DNA of 64,000 nt from an uncultured Ruminococcus sp. (GCA_947178575.1 CAMWYX010000005.1:1-64000), one strand, 5' to 3'; positions 1 through 10,004 are shown, numbered from the stretch's first letter. Translations and numbers: made by a program. Notes: a model not told the origin generated them from the letters alone.

Positions 1-97
1 ATCCGGAGCAGAATATGATATAATTATCTTAGTGAATCCCGGGAATTTTATTCCCTTTTTTTTACTCTTGAAAATGTCATTATTTTACCATAAACGC

Positions 98-604
98 TGT
101 TGAAAAAATGATACCGTTCTGTAATAATTATACCACACGTTTTCACAAAAATCAATAGGGAAAAAGGAGAAAAAAAACAAGTTTTCAACAGTGTTTTTGA
201 CATTTTGTTGAAAACTTGTTGAAAACTTTGTTGAAAACTCGGCGATTGTTGAAAACTCTGGATTTGCTCTTAAAACAGCAGTTTCCTGACTGTTGAAAAC
301 TTGATTTCAACAGTGTTTCAACAGGTTTTCAACACCCTTTTCAACAGTTTCAACATTTCAACATTCAACAATGTGATAGTTTTGTGAAAACGGAGAAATG
401 TGATAAACGTGTTAGATTTGTGAAGTTTATGGTAATTGTGTGAAATTGTTGAAAACTATGTTGAAAACCTGTTGAAAGTGTGTTGAAAAGTGTTGAAAGT
501 CATGTTGAAAACTTTTTGGAGTTCAAAAAATTCGACTAAAAAATCAATAAAAAAATCCATAATTAAATAATTTGACTACTAAAAATATTGATTAATGTTG
601 AAAA
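98..604. repeat. Cluster of TGTTGAAAA/TTTTCAACA 9-mers; putative oriC DnaA-box-like array
   Basis: About 14 exact copies read at 98, 182(-), 206, 217, 229, 247, 291, 326(-), 338(-), 447, 459, 481, 503 and 596, plus one-mismatch copies. Followed by an AT-rich stretch at about 530-600. Located directly upstream of rpmH, the usual dnaA-rpmH oriC position. Confidence 0.7.
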
Positions 605-659
605 ATAATTGTGAATAATCACAAAATCGCTTTTTCGAAGAAAAAATTTCAAAAACCGC

Positions 660-688
660 TTGACATATACTTGGATTTGTTGTATAAT
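660..688 (+). promoter_or_regulatory. Sigma-A type promoter for rpmH (TTGACA-17-TATAAT)
   Basis: TTGACA at 660-665, 17-nt spacer, TATAAT at 683-688. Confidence 0.8.
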
Positions 689-773
689 TTCATAGTGTAA
701 TGCGTGATTATCACACTCATGGGACTCTTGTAACCCGTGTATATACCATATTTGCGAGAGGAGGTTCTATATT

Positions 774-908
774 ATGAAAAGAACATATCAGCCAAAGAAG
801 CTCCACAGAAAAAAGGAGCACGGCTTTATGAAAAGAATGGCTACCAAGAACGGCAGAAAGGTTTTAGCTCGTAGAAGATCTAAGGGCAGAGCAAGATTAA
901 CTCACTGA
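774..908 (+). CDS. rpmH: 50S ribosomal protein L34
   Basis: Translates to [44 protein letters not shown]; preceded by GAGAGGAGG. Below the length cutoff of the supplied ORF track. Confidence 0.97.
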   Translation: MKRTYQPKKLHRKKEHGFMKRMATKNGRKVLARRRSKGRARLTH

Positions 909-916
909 CGACGCTG

Positions 917-947
917 ACCACAAAAATACGTTTTTGTGGTCTTTTTT
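917..947 (+). terminator. Intrinsic terminator/attenuator between rpmH and rnpA
   Basis: ACCACAAAAA-TACG-TTTTTGTGGT followed by a T tract. Confidence 0.8.
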
Positions 948-984
948 GTTAATGAATTATTCCCCGCTCTGAATCGGTATTTTT

Positions 985-1350
985 ATGCTATATACTGTAA
1001 TTTTAAAAGATAATAAGGACTTTCGCAACCTGTACAGAAACGGAAAATATATACCGTCTAAATATTCGGTGATATACATAAAGCCAAATAAACGTCCCTA
1101 TAACCGTTTCGGCATCACCGCCGGCAGAAAAATCGGCAATGCAGTATGCAGAAACAGGGCTAAACGGCTTATCCGCCTTGCATATCAGCAGTCAGAAATA
1201 AATCTCCCTGTGGGAATCGATATTGTTGTGGTCGCAAGAAGCGGTATTCTTGGAATAAAATCAGACGAGTACTGCTCTTATTTCAGTACGTACGGCGTGA
1301 AAGAAATAAATAAGGAAATCAGAAAATTCACGGGAAAATCAAGAAAATGA
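985..1350 (+). CDS. rnpA: Ribonuclease P protein component
   Basis: RnpA motif RNRAKRLIR; position after rpmH. Confidence 0.92.
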   Translation: MLYTVILKDNKDFRNLYRNGKYIPSKYSVIYIKPNKRPYNRFGITAGRKIGNAVCRNRAKRLIRLAYQQSEINLPVGIDIVVVARSGILGIKSDEYCSYFSTYGVKEINKEIRKFTGKSRK

Positions 1351-1643
1351 AGTTCATGTTGATTGCACTGATAAAATTTTACAGGAAATTTTTGTCTCCT
1401 CTGTCTCCGCCAAGATGTAAATATTACCCTACGTGCAGCTGCTATGCTCTAGATGCTGTGAAGAAATTCGGGGCATTCAGAGGAACGGCTCTCGCTGTAT
1501 GGCGCATTCTCCGCTGTAATCCGTGGTCTCTCGGAGGAATCGACTATGTTCCGGAAAGATTTACATTCAGAGTAAAAAAAATTGACTATTCGAGACTTCA
1601 TAACGACGAATCCCCTGCCGATAAGGAGAGTTTTGAAAATTGA
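1347..1643 (+). CDS. yidD: Membrane protein insertion efficiency factor YidD
   Basis: [54 protein letters not shown] is YidD-like; synteny. Confidence 0.95.
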   Translation: MKFMLIALIKFYRKFLSPLSPPRCKYYPTCSCYALDAVKKFGAFRGTALAVWRILRCNPWSLGGIDYVPERFTFRVKKIDYSRLHNDESPADKESFEN

Positions 1644-2791
1644 GTTCACTTTATGATATTTTCGGTATCCCTTTCGGATACCTTATGAGCTGGATTTATA
1701 AGCTTATACCAAATTATGCTGTCGCTATCATCATCTTTACTCTTGTTACAAAGATACTGCTTTTTCCGGTAAACTACAAGACTCAGAAAGATGCTGCACG
1801 TATGCGTCTGCTCCAGCCGAAATTACAAAAAATTCAGAAAAGTTTCGCAAATAATCAGCAGCGTATGCTTGAGGAACAACAGAAACTCTACCAGCAGGAG
1901 GGCGTGAACCAGATGGCATCATGTCTCCCTATGATGATACAGTTCTTTCTGCTTTTCGGAGTAATTGATGTTGTGTACAAGCCGATTACACATATTCTGC
2001 ATATATCAAAATCCGTAAGAAATGCAGCCATTGAAAGAGCTTCACAGATTGCGACGGAATTCGGAATCGTAAACGGTGGCAGAGCTATAAGCTCCGGCGA
2101 CCTGAGAAACGAGCTGTATACTATGGAGGCTCTTAATAATCACCCTGACAAGTTCAGCGATATTGCGGAAAATTTCCTGAATGCCGTTTCGGAATTTTCA
2201 GAAAAATTCACTATATTCGGAGCAAATCTCGGCAAAACACCCACACTTCACCCCGAAGTCTGGAACAGTGAGGCAGTTGTTCTCGCTCTTATTCCGTTCC
2301 TTGCAGGTCTTGCACAGCTTCTTGTATCTATTTATTCCATGATACATCAGAAGAAAACAAATCCTGTTCCGCAGGCCGGAGGCGGATGTATGTGGGGTAT
2401 GATGCTTGGTATGCCACTTTTATCTGTGTGGTGGGGATTTACATTCCCGGCAGGTGTTGGTTTTTATTGGATATGGTCATCAGTATTCTCTTTCCTCATC
2501 ACTTTTGCACTGAATCTGTATTTCACCAACGAGCGTGTTGCGGAGATAAATGAAAAGGAAAAGAAAAAGGCTCTTGCATATGCTGAGAAACACCCTGGTA
2601 AGAAAACATTTATGCAGAAAATGATGGAAACTTCGGCAGCTTATAATGATGCTGCATCTGCAGTTCAAAATAATAATGGTGAAAAGATGTCACGTTCAGA
2701 ACAGAATAAGGTTGACAGCGATGCACTTAAAGCTGCACGCAGAAGAATGGCCGAAAAATACGGTGATTCATACGAAGACGATAATAAGTAA
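1640..2791 (+). CDS. yidC: Membrane protein insertase YidC/Oxa1 family (TTG start)
   Basis: Hydrophobic segments and YidC motifs ([38 protein letters not shown]); overlaps the yidD stop. Confidence 0.93.
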   Translation: MSSLYDIFGIPFGYLMSWIYKLIPNYAVAIIIFTLVTKILLFPVNYKTQKDAARMRLLQPKLQKIQKSFANNQQRMLEEQQKLYQQEGVNQMASCLPMMIQFFLLFGVIDVVYKPITHILHISKSVRNAAIERASQIATEFGIVNGGRAISSGDLRNELYTMEALNNHPDKFSDIAENFLNAVSEFSEKFTIFGANLGKTPTLHPEVWNSEAVVLALIPFLAGLAQLLVSIYSMIHQKKTNPVPQAGGGCMWGMMLGMPLLSVWWGFTFPAGVGFYWIWSSVFSFLITFALNLYFTNERVAEINEKEKKKALAYAEKHPGKKTFMQKMMETSAAYNDAASAVQNNNGEKMSRSEQNKVDSDALKAARRRMAEKYGDSYEDDNK

Positions 2792-2805
2792 CTGGAGGTT
2801 AGAAA

Positions 2806-3930
2806 ATGACTGAAATTTTTACTGCTAAAACAGTTGGTGAGGCAAAAGCCGCCGCAGCTAAGAAGTTCGGCAGAAAAATAAATGAAATAAGATTTGAAAT
2901 AATCGAAGAGGGAAAAAAAGGCTTTCTGGGAATCGGTCAGGTTGATGCCAAAGTAAAGGCAACATATATCGCACCTGTTCAGAAACCAGTGGCAATGAAA
3001 GCTCCAAAGGCTGAATCGATTGCCAAAAAACCAGCAGAAGCAACAGTTCCAAAGGCTGAACCAGCTGTCAAAAAACCGGCAGAAGCAACAGTTCCAAAGG
3101 CTGAACCGACTGCCCAAAAAACGGCACAAGTGACAGTGCCAAAGGCTGAAATGGCTGTCGAAAAAACGGTGGAAATGAAAGCTACAAAGTCTGAACCGGA
3201 ATCTGTTTCAGAGTCTAAAAGCGATGATGAATGCTTCTCTCTTGATGATTATACGATTGTTGAAGATGAATCCATGCTCCACGCAAAGGTTAAAATAGCT
3301 CGTGATTATATCACAAGTATTCTGAAAGCAATGGATATTGATGTGACATATACTATATATCAGAATGAGACAGGTGCAGTAATCAATATCGAAAGCAATA
3401 ATAACGGAACTGTTATTGGCCGTCGTGGTGAAACTTTGGATTCTATACAGTATCTCTGTTCGATAATTGCCAATAAGGGTGATAAGGATTATTTCCGTAT
3501 CACTATTGATTGCCTCGGCTACCGTAGCAAGCGTATGGAAACTCTTCAGCAGCTTGCAGCAAAGGTATCGAAATCAGTTATCAGAACCGGTCGTTCACAG
3601 CAGCTTGAACCGATGAATCCCTATGAAAGACGGATAATTCATTCGGCTGTATCAGGTATCGAGGGAGTTTCGTCACGTTCTGTTGGAGAAGAGCCGTACA
3701 GAAAGATAATTATTTCTTCAACCAATCCAAAAAGTAACAGCCGTGGACGTGGTAAAGGCGGAAGACATGACGACCGTCGCAGTAATAACAGAAACCGCAG
3801 CGAAAGACGCAGCAGAGAACCTTTTGAATCGAAAGCTATTGATGTTTCCACATCTTTTGAAAAAGAGTATAAAAAACCAAAGCCGGAGGATTCAATGGAA
3901 GGCGGTCTTTACGGAAAGATTGAGTTTTAA
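2806..3930 (+). CDS. jag: Jag/KhpB RNA-binding protein (Jag_N, KH, R3H)
   Basis: Jag_N start (TAKTVGEAKAAAAKKFG), KH GTVIGRRGETLDSIQYL, R3H-like MNPYERRIIHSAV; synteny. Confidence 0.92.
   Translation: MTEIFTAKTVGEAKAAAAKKFGRKINEIRFEIIEEGKKGFLGIGQVDAKVKATYIAPVQKPVAMKAPKAESIAKKPAEATVPKAEPAVKKPAEATVPKAEPTAQKTAQVTVPKAEMAVEKTVEMKATKSEPESVSESKSDDECFSLDDYTIVEDESMLHAKVKIARDYITSILKAMDIDVTYTIYQNETGAVINIESNNNGTVIGRRGETLDSIQYLCSIIANKGDKDYFRITIDCLGYRSKRMETLQQLAAKVSKSVIRTGRSQQLEPMNPYERRIIHSAVSGIEGVSSRSVGEEPYRKIIISSTNPKSNSRGRGKGGRHDDRRSNNRNRSERRSREPFESKAIDVSTSFEKEYKKPKPEDSMEGGLYGKIEF
3004..3183 (+). repeat. Tandem 45-bp coding repeat in the jag linker, about 4 copies
   Basis: Units begin ccaaaggctgaa; encode PKAEx-x-(A/V)-x-K-(P/T)-(A/V)-(E/Q)-... 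repeats. Confidence 0.85.
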
Positions 3931-3987
3931 GCAGTTTTCACGGAGAAGCAACGGTGTAACAGCCGTTGCTTTTTTAGGAGGGATAAT

Positions 3988-5349
3988 ATGTCAACAGTTG
4001 CTGCAATTTCTACGCCGAATGCAGTTGGCGGAATTGCTGTTATCAGAATATCCGGAGATGATGCCATAGGTGTTGCCGAACGTATTTTCACGCCGTTCAG
4101 AGGTAAAAATGTAGGAGATATGAATGGATATACGTGTGCATATGGGACAGCTCATGACAGCGGTGAACGAATTGATGATTGTATTCTTACGGTTTTCAGA
4201 GCGCCTCATAGTTATACCGGTGAAGATACAGCAGAAATTTCCTGCCACGGCGGACTTTTTGTATCACGGAAAATTTTGCAGGCAGCATTGAGGCATGGAG
4301 CAGTTACTGCCGAAGCAGGAGAATTTACAAGACGTGCTTTTCTGAATGGAAAAATTGACCTCACACAAGCTGAATCGGTTATGGATATAATTTCAGCAAA
4401 AGGCGATGCAGAACTGAAAATGGCTGAAAATCTCCGTAGTGGTGCAGCTTTCAGGGCGGCAAAAAAATGCTCGGATTCTTTGCTGAGAATCCTTAGCGGA
4501 CTTGCGGCATGGACAGATTATCCTGATGAGGATATTCCGGAAGTCGAACCCGATAATCTGCTCTCAGAACTTCTGAAAATAAAAAATGATTTATTCAGTC
4601 TTGTAAAAAATTATGACAGCGGAAGAATTATTCGTGAGGGCGTATCAACGGCTATAGTCGGTCGTCCGAATGTCGGAAAATCAACTCTTTTCAATTGTCT
4701 CAGCGGTTTCCAGCGCAGTATTGTTACTGATATTGCCGGTACAACACGTGATGTTATTGAGGAAACGGTGAGACTTGGTGATATTACACTCCGTCTTGCA
4801 GATACGGCAGGAATACACTTGACAGATGATGTTGTCGAGGAAATCGGTGTTGAAATCGCACGGAAAACACTTGAATCCGCTGAAATTGTAATTGCTGTAT
4901 TCGACGGTAGTTGTCCGCTCACAACGGACGATTTTGAACTTATCAGCAGACTTAAATCCGAAAACAGTATCGCAGTTATAAACAAAACCGATAAGAATAT
5001 TGCACTGAATGAAGAAGTATTGAAAAAACATTTTATACATATAGTATATATTTCAGCAAAGGAAAACACCGGAATCAATAATATACAAACAGCTGTAAGT
5101 GAAATTATTGGTCTCAGACCTGAAATTTTTTCTACAGTAACCGTCGCAAATGAGCGTCAGAAAATGTGTATCGAAAACGCTCTTGATTCAGTAAATCAGG
5201 CTGTGAATGCCATTGAATGCGGTGAACTTCTCGACGCTGTAAATGTTCTTCTTGACGATGCCGAACAAAAACTTCTTGAATTGACAGGAGAAAAGATTAC
5301 AGATGCAGTTGTAGACGAAGTGTTTTCAAGATTCTGTGTCGGAAAATAG
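3988..5349 (+). CDS. mnmE: tRNA uridine-5-carboxymethylaminomethyl modification GTPase MnmE
   Basis: GRPNVGKSTLFN, DIAGTTRD, C-terminal FCVGK. Confidence 0.97.
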   Translation: MSTVAAISTPNAVGGIAVIRISGDDAIGVAERIFTPFRGKNVGDMNGYTCAYGTAHDSGERIDDCILTVFRAPHSYTGEDTAEISCHGGLFVSRKILQAALRHGAVTAEAGEFTRRAFLNGKIDLTQAESVMDIISAKGDAELKMAENLRSGAAFRAAKKCSDSLLRILSGLAAWTDYPDEDIPEVEPDNLLSELLKIKNDLFSLVKNYDSGRIIREGVSTAIVGRPNVGKSTLFNCLSGFQRSIVTDIAGTTRDVIEETVRLGDITLRLADTAGIHLTDDVVEEIGVEIARKTLESAEIVIAVFDGSCPLTTDDFELISRLKSENSIAVINKTDKNIALNEEVLKKHFIHIVYISAKENTGINNIQTAVSEIIGLRPEIFSTVTVANERQKMCIENALDSVNQAVNAIECGELLDAVNVLLDDAEQKLLELTGEKITDAVVDEVFSRFCVGK

Positions 5350-5357
5350 CGTAAAAA

Positions 5358-5373
5358 TGTTCCACGTAGAACA
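5358..5373. promoter_or_regulatory. parS-like site TGTTCCACGTAGAACA
   Basis: One mismatch from the perfect palindrome TGTTCCACGTGGAACA; between mnmE and mnmG. Confidence 0.8.
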
Positions 5374-5395
5374 TTCATGACTTTTTTCGTGATTT

Positions 5396-5411
5396 TGTTC
5401 CACGTGGAACA
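5396..5411. promoter_or_regulatory. parS-like site TGTTCCACGTGGAACA
   Basis: Perfect 16-bp palindrome. Confidence 0.9.
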
Positions 5412-5429
5412 CTAAAGGTGAGGTTTGAT

Positions 5430-7304
5430 ATGTCATATAAAATGGGTGAATTTGATGTTATTGTCGTGGGAGCTGGTCATGCCGGTGTTGAAGCGGCTCT
5501 TGCATCTTCAAGACTTGGTTGCAAAACGGCAATGTTTACGATTTCTCTTGACCAAATTGCTAATATGCCATGTAATCCGTCAATCGGCGGTACTGCAAAG
5601 GGTCATCTTGTACGTGAAATTGATGCTCTTGGCGGAGAAATGGGAAAGGCAGCTGATAAATGTTTTATACAAAGTCGTATGCTGAATAAAGGCAAAGGTC
5701 CGGCTGTTCATAGTCTCCGGGTTCAGGCTGACCGTGTTATGTATCATAATTATATGAAGCAGGTCTGCGAAAAACAGGAAAATCTGTATGTAAAACAGGG
5801 AGAAGTCTCGCAGGTATTAGTTGAAAACGGTAGAATTTCCGGAATAATTACATCTCTTGGAGCTGAATATTCGGCAAAGGCGGTAATTATCGCTACCGGA
5901 ACATATCTGAAAGGAAAAATTCATATCGGCGAGTCATCATTTGAAAGCGGACCTGATTCAGCACTTCCAAGTATCGGACTGTCGGCAAGTCTTATCGCCA
6001 ATGGTGTTGAACTGAGAAGATTTAAAACCGGCACGCCCTGCCGTGTTCATCGCAGAAGTATCGATTTTGACTCTATGGAACGGCAGGACGGAGATGATAA
6101 AATTACTCCGTTTTCATTTGATACTCCTGTTGATTATCTTGAAAATAAAGTCAGTTGTTATGTGACTTATACAAATAGTAATACTCATGAAGTGATACTT
6201 TCCAATCTTGAAAGGTCACCGTTATACTCCGGAAGAATAGAGGGTGTCGGCCCACGATACTGTCCGTCAATCGAGGACAAGGTAGTAAGATTTTCAGATA
6301 AGCCACGTCATCAGCTTTTCGTCGAACCGATGGGGCTGTCAACCGATGAATATTATCTGCAGGGAATGTCGTCATCGCTGCCGGAAGATGTACAGCTTGC
6401 ATTTCTGCGAACAATAAAAGGTCTCGAAAATGTTGAGATAATGCGTCCGGCATATGCTATCGAATATGATTGTTGTAATCCGCTTCAATTGTCTGCTACG
6501 CTTGAATTTAAAAATATTGAGGGACTGTACGGTGCGGGACAGTTTAACGGAAGTTCAGGATATGAAGAAGCTGCGGCACAGGGGATAGTTGCCGGAATCA
6601 ATGCAGCTTTGAAAATCGCAGGGAAAAATCCGCTGATTCTGGAACGCTCCGGCTCTTATATCGGAACACTTATTGATGACCTTGTAACTAAAGGCTGTTC
6701 CGACCCGTACAGAATGATGACTTCACGAAGTGAATATCGTCTGATTCTCAGACAAGATAACGCTGACCAAAGGCTTATTCCTATCGGTCACAAAATCGGT
6801 CTTGTTTCGGATTCACGTCTTGAACGCTTAAACAGAAAAATCTTTCTTGTGAATGAAGAATTGAAGCGTGTTTCACGTGAAAATATCAGTCCAAGTAATG
6901 AGTTAAACAAAATGCTGTCCGCAAAAGGTACATCTCCGCTGAAAACAATATGCAGGATTGCAGAACTTATCAAACGTCCGCAGTTGAAGTATAGCGATAT
7001 TGCACCGTTTGATATTAACCGTCCTCCGCTTCCTGATGAGGTATGTGAGCAGGTAGAGCTTCAGATAAAGTATAAGGGATATATCGAAAAGCAGCTTGCA
7101 CAGATTGAACAGGCACACCGGCTTGAGAAAAAAATTCTTCCGCAAAAAATGGATTACAATAAGATTCATGGATTAAGACTTGAAGCAGCTGAAAAACTCA
7201 ATAAGATACAGCCGGTATCAATCGGACAGGCATCACGTATATCCGGAGTTTCTCCGGCTGATATATCAATGCTTATCGTTTGGCTGAAAAGAGAAAAGGG
7301 GTGA
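5430..7304 (+). CDS. mnmG: tRNA uridine-5-carboxymethylaminomethyl modification enzyme MnmG
   Basis: FAD-binding VVGAGHAGVEAALASSRLG, MPCNPSIGGTAKGHLVREIDALGGEMG. Confidence 0.97.
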   Translation: MSYKMGEFDVIVVGAGHAGVEAALASSRLGCKTAMFTISLDQIANMPCNPSIGGTAKGHLVREIDALGGEMGKAADKCFIQSRMLNKGKGPAVHSLRVQADRVMYHNYMKQVCEKQENLYVKQGEVSQVLVENGRISGIITSLGAEYSAKAVIIATGTYLKGKIHIGESSFESGPDSALPSIGLSASLIANGVELRRFKTGTPCRVHRRSIDFDSMERQDGDDKITPFSFDTPVDYLENKVSCYVTYTNSNTHEVILSNLERSPLYSGRIEGVGPRYCPSIEDKVVRFSDKPRHQLFVEPMGLSTDEYYLQGMSSSLPEDVQLAFLRTIKGLENVEIMRPAYAIEYDCCNPLQLSATLEFKNIEGLYGAGQFNGSSGYEEAAAQGIVAGINAALKIAGKNPLILERSGSYIGTLIDDLVTKGCSDPYRMMTSRSEYRLILRQDNADQRLIPIGHKIGLVSDSRLERLNRKIFLVNEELKRVSRENISPSNELNKMLSAKGTSPLKTICRIAELIKRPQLKYSDIAPFDINRPPLPDEVCEQVELQIKYKGYIEKQLAQIEQAHRLEKKILPQKMDYNKIHGLRLEAAEKLNKIQPVSIGQASRISGVSPADISMLIVWLKREKG

Positions 7305-7308
7305 TAAT

Positions 7309-8013
7309 ATGTTGATGGGTTTCGATTTTTGCTGTTCTGAGTTTAAAAAATATGGAATTGTAATAAATAGTGAACAGTATGAAAAATTCGATAAATATGC
7401 TGGTTTTCTCGTGAAATACAACGAAAACGTGAACCTTACCTCAATTACTGAACCACAGCAAATACTTACAAAACATTTCATAGACAGTGTATTGATTACA
7501 AAATATATTGATTTTCCGCTTAATTCCACTGTTATTGATGTGGGAACAGGAGCGGGATTTCCCTCAGTTCCGATTAAAATTATTCGTCCCGATTTAAAAA
7601 TCACACTTTTGGATAGTCTGGCGAAAAGAATAAAATTTCTGAATGAGCTATGTAATATTCTTGATATTGATGCTGAATTGATTCACGGACGAGCAGAAGA
7701 TTTTGGAAAAATGCCTGAATACAGAGAAAAATTTGATTTCTCATGCGCCCGTGCTGTTGCAAATCTTTCTGTCTTGTCTGAATATTGCATACCATTTGTA
7801 AAAAAAGACGGAGAATTTATTGCAATGAAAGGACCGAATGAAAATCCGGACGACAGCATAAAGGCAATTATGTTATTGGGCGGTAAAATTGGAAATGTTT
7901 TTGATTATTTTGTTGACGGCGACAAAAGAAAAGTTATCAGTATCAGAAAAATATCGCAAACGCCGACAAATTATCCACGAAATAGCAGTCAAATTAAAAA
8001 GAAAACATTATAA
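7309..8013 (+). CDS. rsmG: 16S rRNA (guanine527-N7)-methyltransferase RsmG
   Basis: SAM motif VIDVGTGAGFPSVPIKI, RAVANLSVLSEYCIPFVKKDGEFIAMKG. Confidence 0.95.
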   Translation: MLMGFDFCCSEFKKYGIVINSEQYEKFDKYAGFLVKYNENVNLTSITEPQQILTKHFIDSVLITKYIDFPLNSTVIDVGTGAGFPSVPIKIIRPDLKITLLDSLAKRIKFLNELCNILDIDAELIHGRAEDFGKMPEYREKFDFSCARAVANLSVLSEYCIPFVKKDGEFIAMKGPNENPDDSIKAIMLLGGKIGNVFDYFVDGDKRKVISIRKISQTPTNYPRNSSQIKKKTL

Positions 8014-8194
8014 TAATGTCATAATGAGCAAAAAAAACTGTTGTGTTGTCATAATACAGCAGATTTTTTTTATAGATTTTATTTCCCATGCATGATAGAA
8101 TATAATTACAGTAATAGAAACTATGTTTAGAGTATAATTTTATGAGATTTATATATTAACATAGCTCTAAATTCAAAAGTGAGGAAACAGTAAA

Positions 8195-8995
8195 ATGATT
8201 TTAAATTTGACAAAGAAAGAAACGCTCAACGATGTTATTGATATTGAAATCAGCCGGATTGTTTTTAATCCGGCAGAAACTGATTTTTCAGATGCTGAAA
8301 TAAGTATGCTCGCAGATAAAATTGCAGAAAATGGAATTTCCGAGCCCTTTTTTGTTAGGAAATCAGGTGAAAGATATGAACTTATATTTGATAAAAAAAG
8401 ATTGATTGCTGCAAAAATGTGTGAATTTCATTCAGTTCCGTGTATAGTTCATGAGATAAGCGACCGTGATTCAGCTATTCTTGTACTTGTGAAAAGAATA
8501 CAGCATCAGAATATGTCATTTTTTGATGAAGCTTCGGCGATTGAACAGCTTATCAATTATTATGGTATGACTCAGGAAGAAGCAGCATCGAGGCTTGGCA
8601 GAGCGCAGAGTACAATAGCAAATAAACTTCGGCTTTTAAGACTGACTTCTGCTGAACGTGAAATTATTATGGAAAACGGACTGACTGAACGACATTCACG
8701 GGCATTGCTTAAAGTTGCAAGCGTAGAGGACAGGGCAATATTACTTGACAGAATAATCAATGACCGTCTGAACGTTGACAGAACAGAAATTCTTATTAAT
8801 GAGTTTATCGGAAAACAAAAAGAGCATCAAGTATATAAAAGACGTGTGCAGCCTTTTAAAAATATGAATGTATTTATAAATTCCATAAGCAAGTCTGTCG
8901 AGGCAATGAAACTGGCTGGGATTATGGCGGATTTCCGACAGATTAAAAGTGACAGTTACATAGAGTATCGTATCCGAATCCCGATTAAATTATAA
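8195..8995 (+). CDS. noc: Noc-like ParB-family nucleoid occlusion protein with divergent CTP-binding motifs
   Basis: Noc-type HTH TQEEAASRLGRAQSTIANKLRLLRL and C-terminal YIEYRIRIPIKL; position after rsmG. Confidence 0.8.
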   Translation: MILNLTKKETLNDVIDIEISRIVFNPAETDFSDAEISMLADKIAENGISEPFFVRKSGERYELIFDKKRLIAAKMCEFHSVPCIVHEISDRDSAILVLVKRIQHQNMSFFDEASAIEQLINYYGMTQEEAASRLGRAQSTIANKLRLLRLTSAEREIIMENGLTERHSRALLKVASVEDRAILLDRIINDRLNVDRTEILINEFIGKQKEHQVYKRRVQPFKNMNVFINSISKSVEAMKLAGIMADFRQIKSDSYIEYRIRIPIKL

Positions 8996-9040
8996 ATATA
9001 ATGACAGATTTATGTGTATAAATCTTAGAAATTGTCATAA

Positions 9041-9056
9041 TGTTCCACGTGAAACA
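9041..9056. promoter_or_regulatory. parS-like site TGTTCCACGTGAAACA
   Basis: Matches the established Firmicutes parS consensus TGTTNCACGTGAAACA. Confidence 0.92.
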
Positions 9057-9076
9057 CTTTGATTAGATTAAAGGAA

Positions 9077-9092
9077 TGTTCCACGTGGAACA
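9077..9092. promoter_or_regulatory. parS-like site TGTTCCACGTGGAACA
   Basis: Perfect palindrome 20 bp after the previous site, upstream of parA. Confidence 0.92.
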
Positions 9093-9180
9093 TTTTTGTA
9101 AAAAAATACCGGAAGAGTATTTACAATCGCAGAAAAGTATGATATAATATTAGTAATGATTTTGGAAAGGATTGAATACC

Positions 9181-9999
9181 ATGGGAAAAATTATTGCTGT
9201 GGCTAATCAAAAAGGCGGTGTCGGCAAGTCAACTACAGTCGTTAATCTTGCTGCTTTTCTCGGCGCACGAGGAAAAAAAGTTCTCTGTGTTGACTGCGAC
9301 CCACAGGGAAATGCAACTACCGGATTCGGAATAAAAAAAAGAGGTATTGAATATTCTACATATACTGTTCTGATAGGAAAATCAAGAGTTCAGGAAGCAG
9401 TTATCAAAACTGCGTTTGAAAATATTTCAATAATTCCCGGAACCGAATCTCTTGCAGGTGTGGAATTTGAACTTATAAATATGGAAAATCGTGTGAACCG
9501 GCTGAAAATGCAGCTTTTATCAGTAAAAAATGACTATGATTTCATTTTTATTGATTGTCCGCCGGCACTTGGCTCACTTACAATAAATGCACTTGTTGCA
9601 AGTGACAGTATAATTGTACCGATGCTTGCAGAATTTTACGCTCTTGAGGGACTTTCACAGCTTGTAAATACAATAAAAATAGTTAAAAAGAATTATAATC
9701 CTGCTCTTGACATTGAGGGAATCCTTTTTACTATGTTCGACGGACGGCTTAATCTCTCTAATGATGTTGTCTCTGAAGTTGAAAAATATTTCCCGAACAA
9801 GGTTTTTAAAACAAAAATACCAAGAAATGTGCGTATTTCCGAAGCACCAAGTCATGGTAAACCTGTAATGTATTATGATAAATCCTCAAAAGGAACAGAG
9901 TCATATACGCTTTTAGGACTTGAAATTCTCGGTGAGCCTCTGGAACTTCCGCAGAAAAAGAGACGAGGTATATTTAACTTCAAAAAAGAAAGGCAGTGA
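9181..9999 (+). CDS. parA: Chromosome partitioning ATPase ParA/Soj
   Basis: NQKGGVGKSTTVVNLAA deviant Walker A; FIDCPPALGSLTINAL. Confidence 0.96.
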   Translation: MGKIIAVANQKGGVGKSTTVVNLAAFLGARGKKVLCVDCDPQGNATTGFGIKKRGIEYSTYTVLIGKSRVQEAVIKTAFENISIIPGTESLAGVEFELINMENRVNRLKMQLLSVKNDYDFIFIDCPPALGSLTINALVASDSIIVPMLAEFYALEGLSQLVNTIKIVKKNYNPALDIEGILFTMFDGRLNLSNDVVSEVEKYFPNKVFKTKIPRNVRISEAPSHGKPVMYYDKSSKGTESYTLLGLEILGEPLELPQKKRRGIFNFKKERQ

Positions 10000-10004
10000 A
10001 TGAT

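Noticed and set aside
182-511. Repeated GTTGAAAAC units as a CRISPR array
   Set aside because: Repeats are only ~9-10 bp, occur on both strands, and have irregular short spacing with no unique 30-40 bp spacers.
2665-3129. 154-aa minus-strand ORF with WFLGNRFSLWNCC-like repeats
   Set aside because: Antisense reading of the jag 45-bp tandem repeat and yidC end; repetitive only because the coding repeat is.
7971-7979. TTATCCACG as a DnaA box
   Set aside because: Single near-match (8 of 9) inside the rsmG coding region with no cluster around it.
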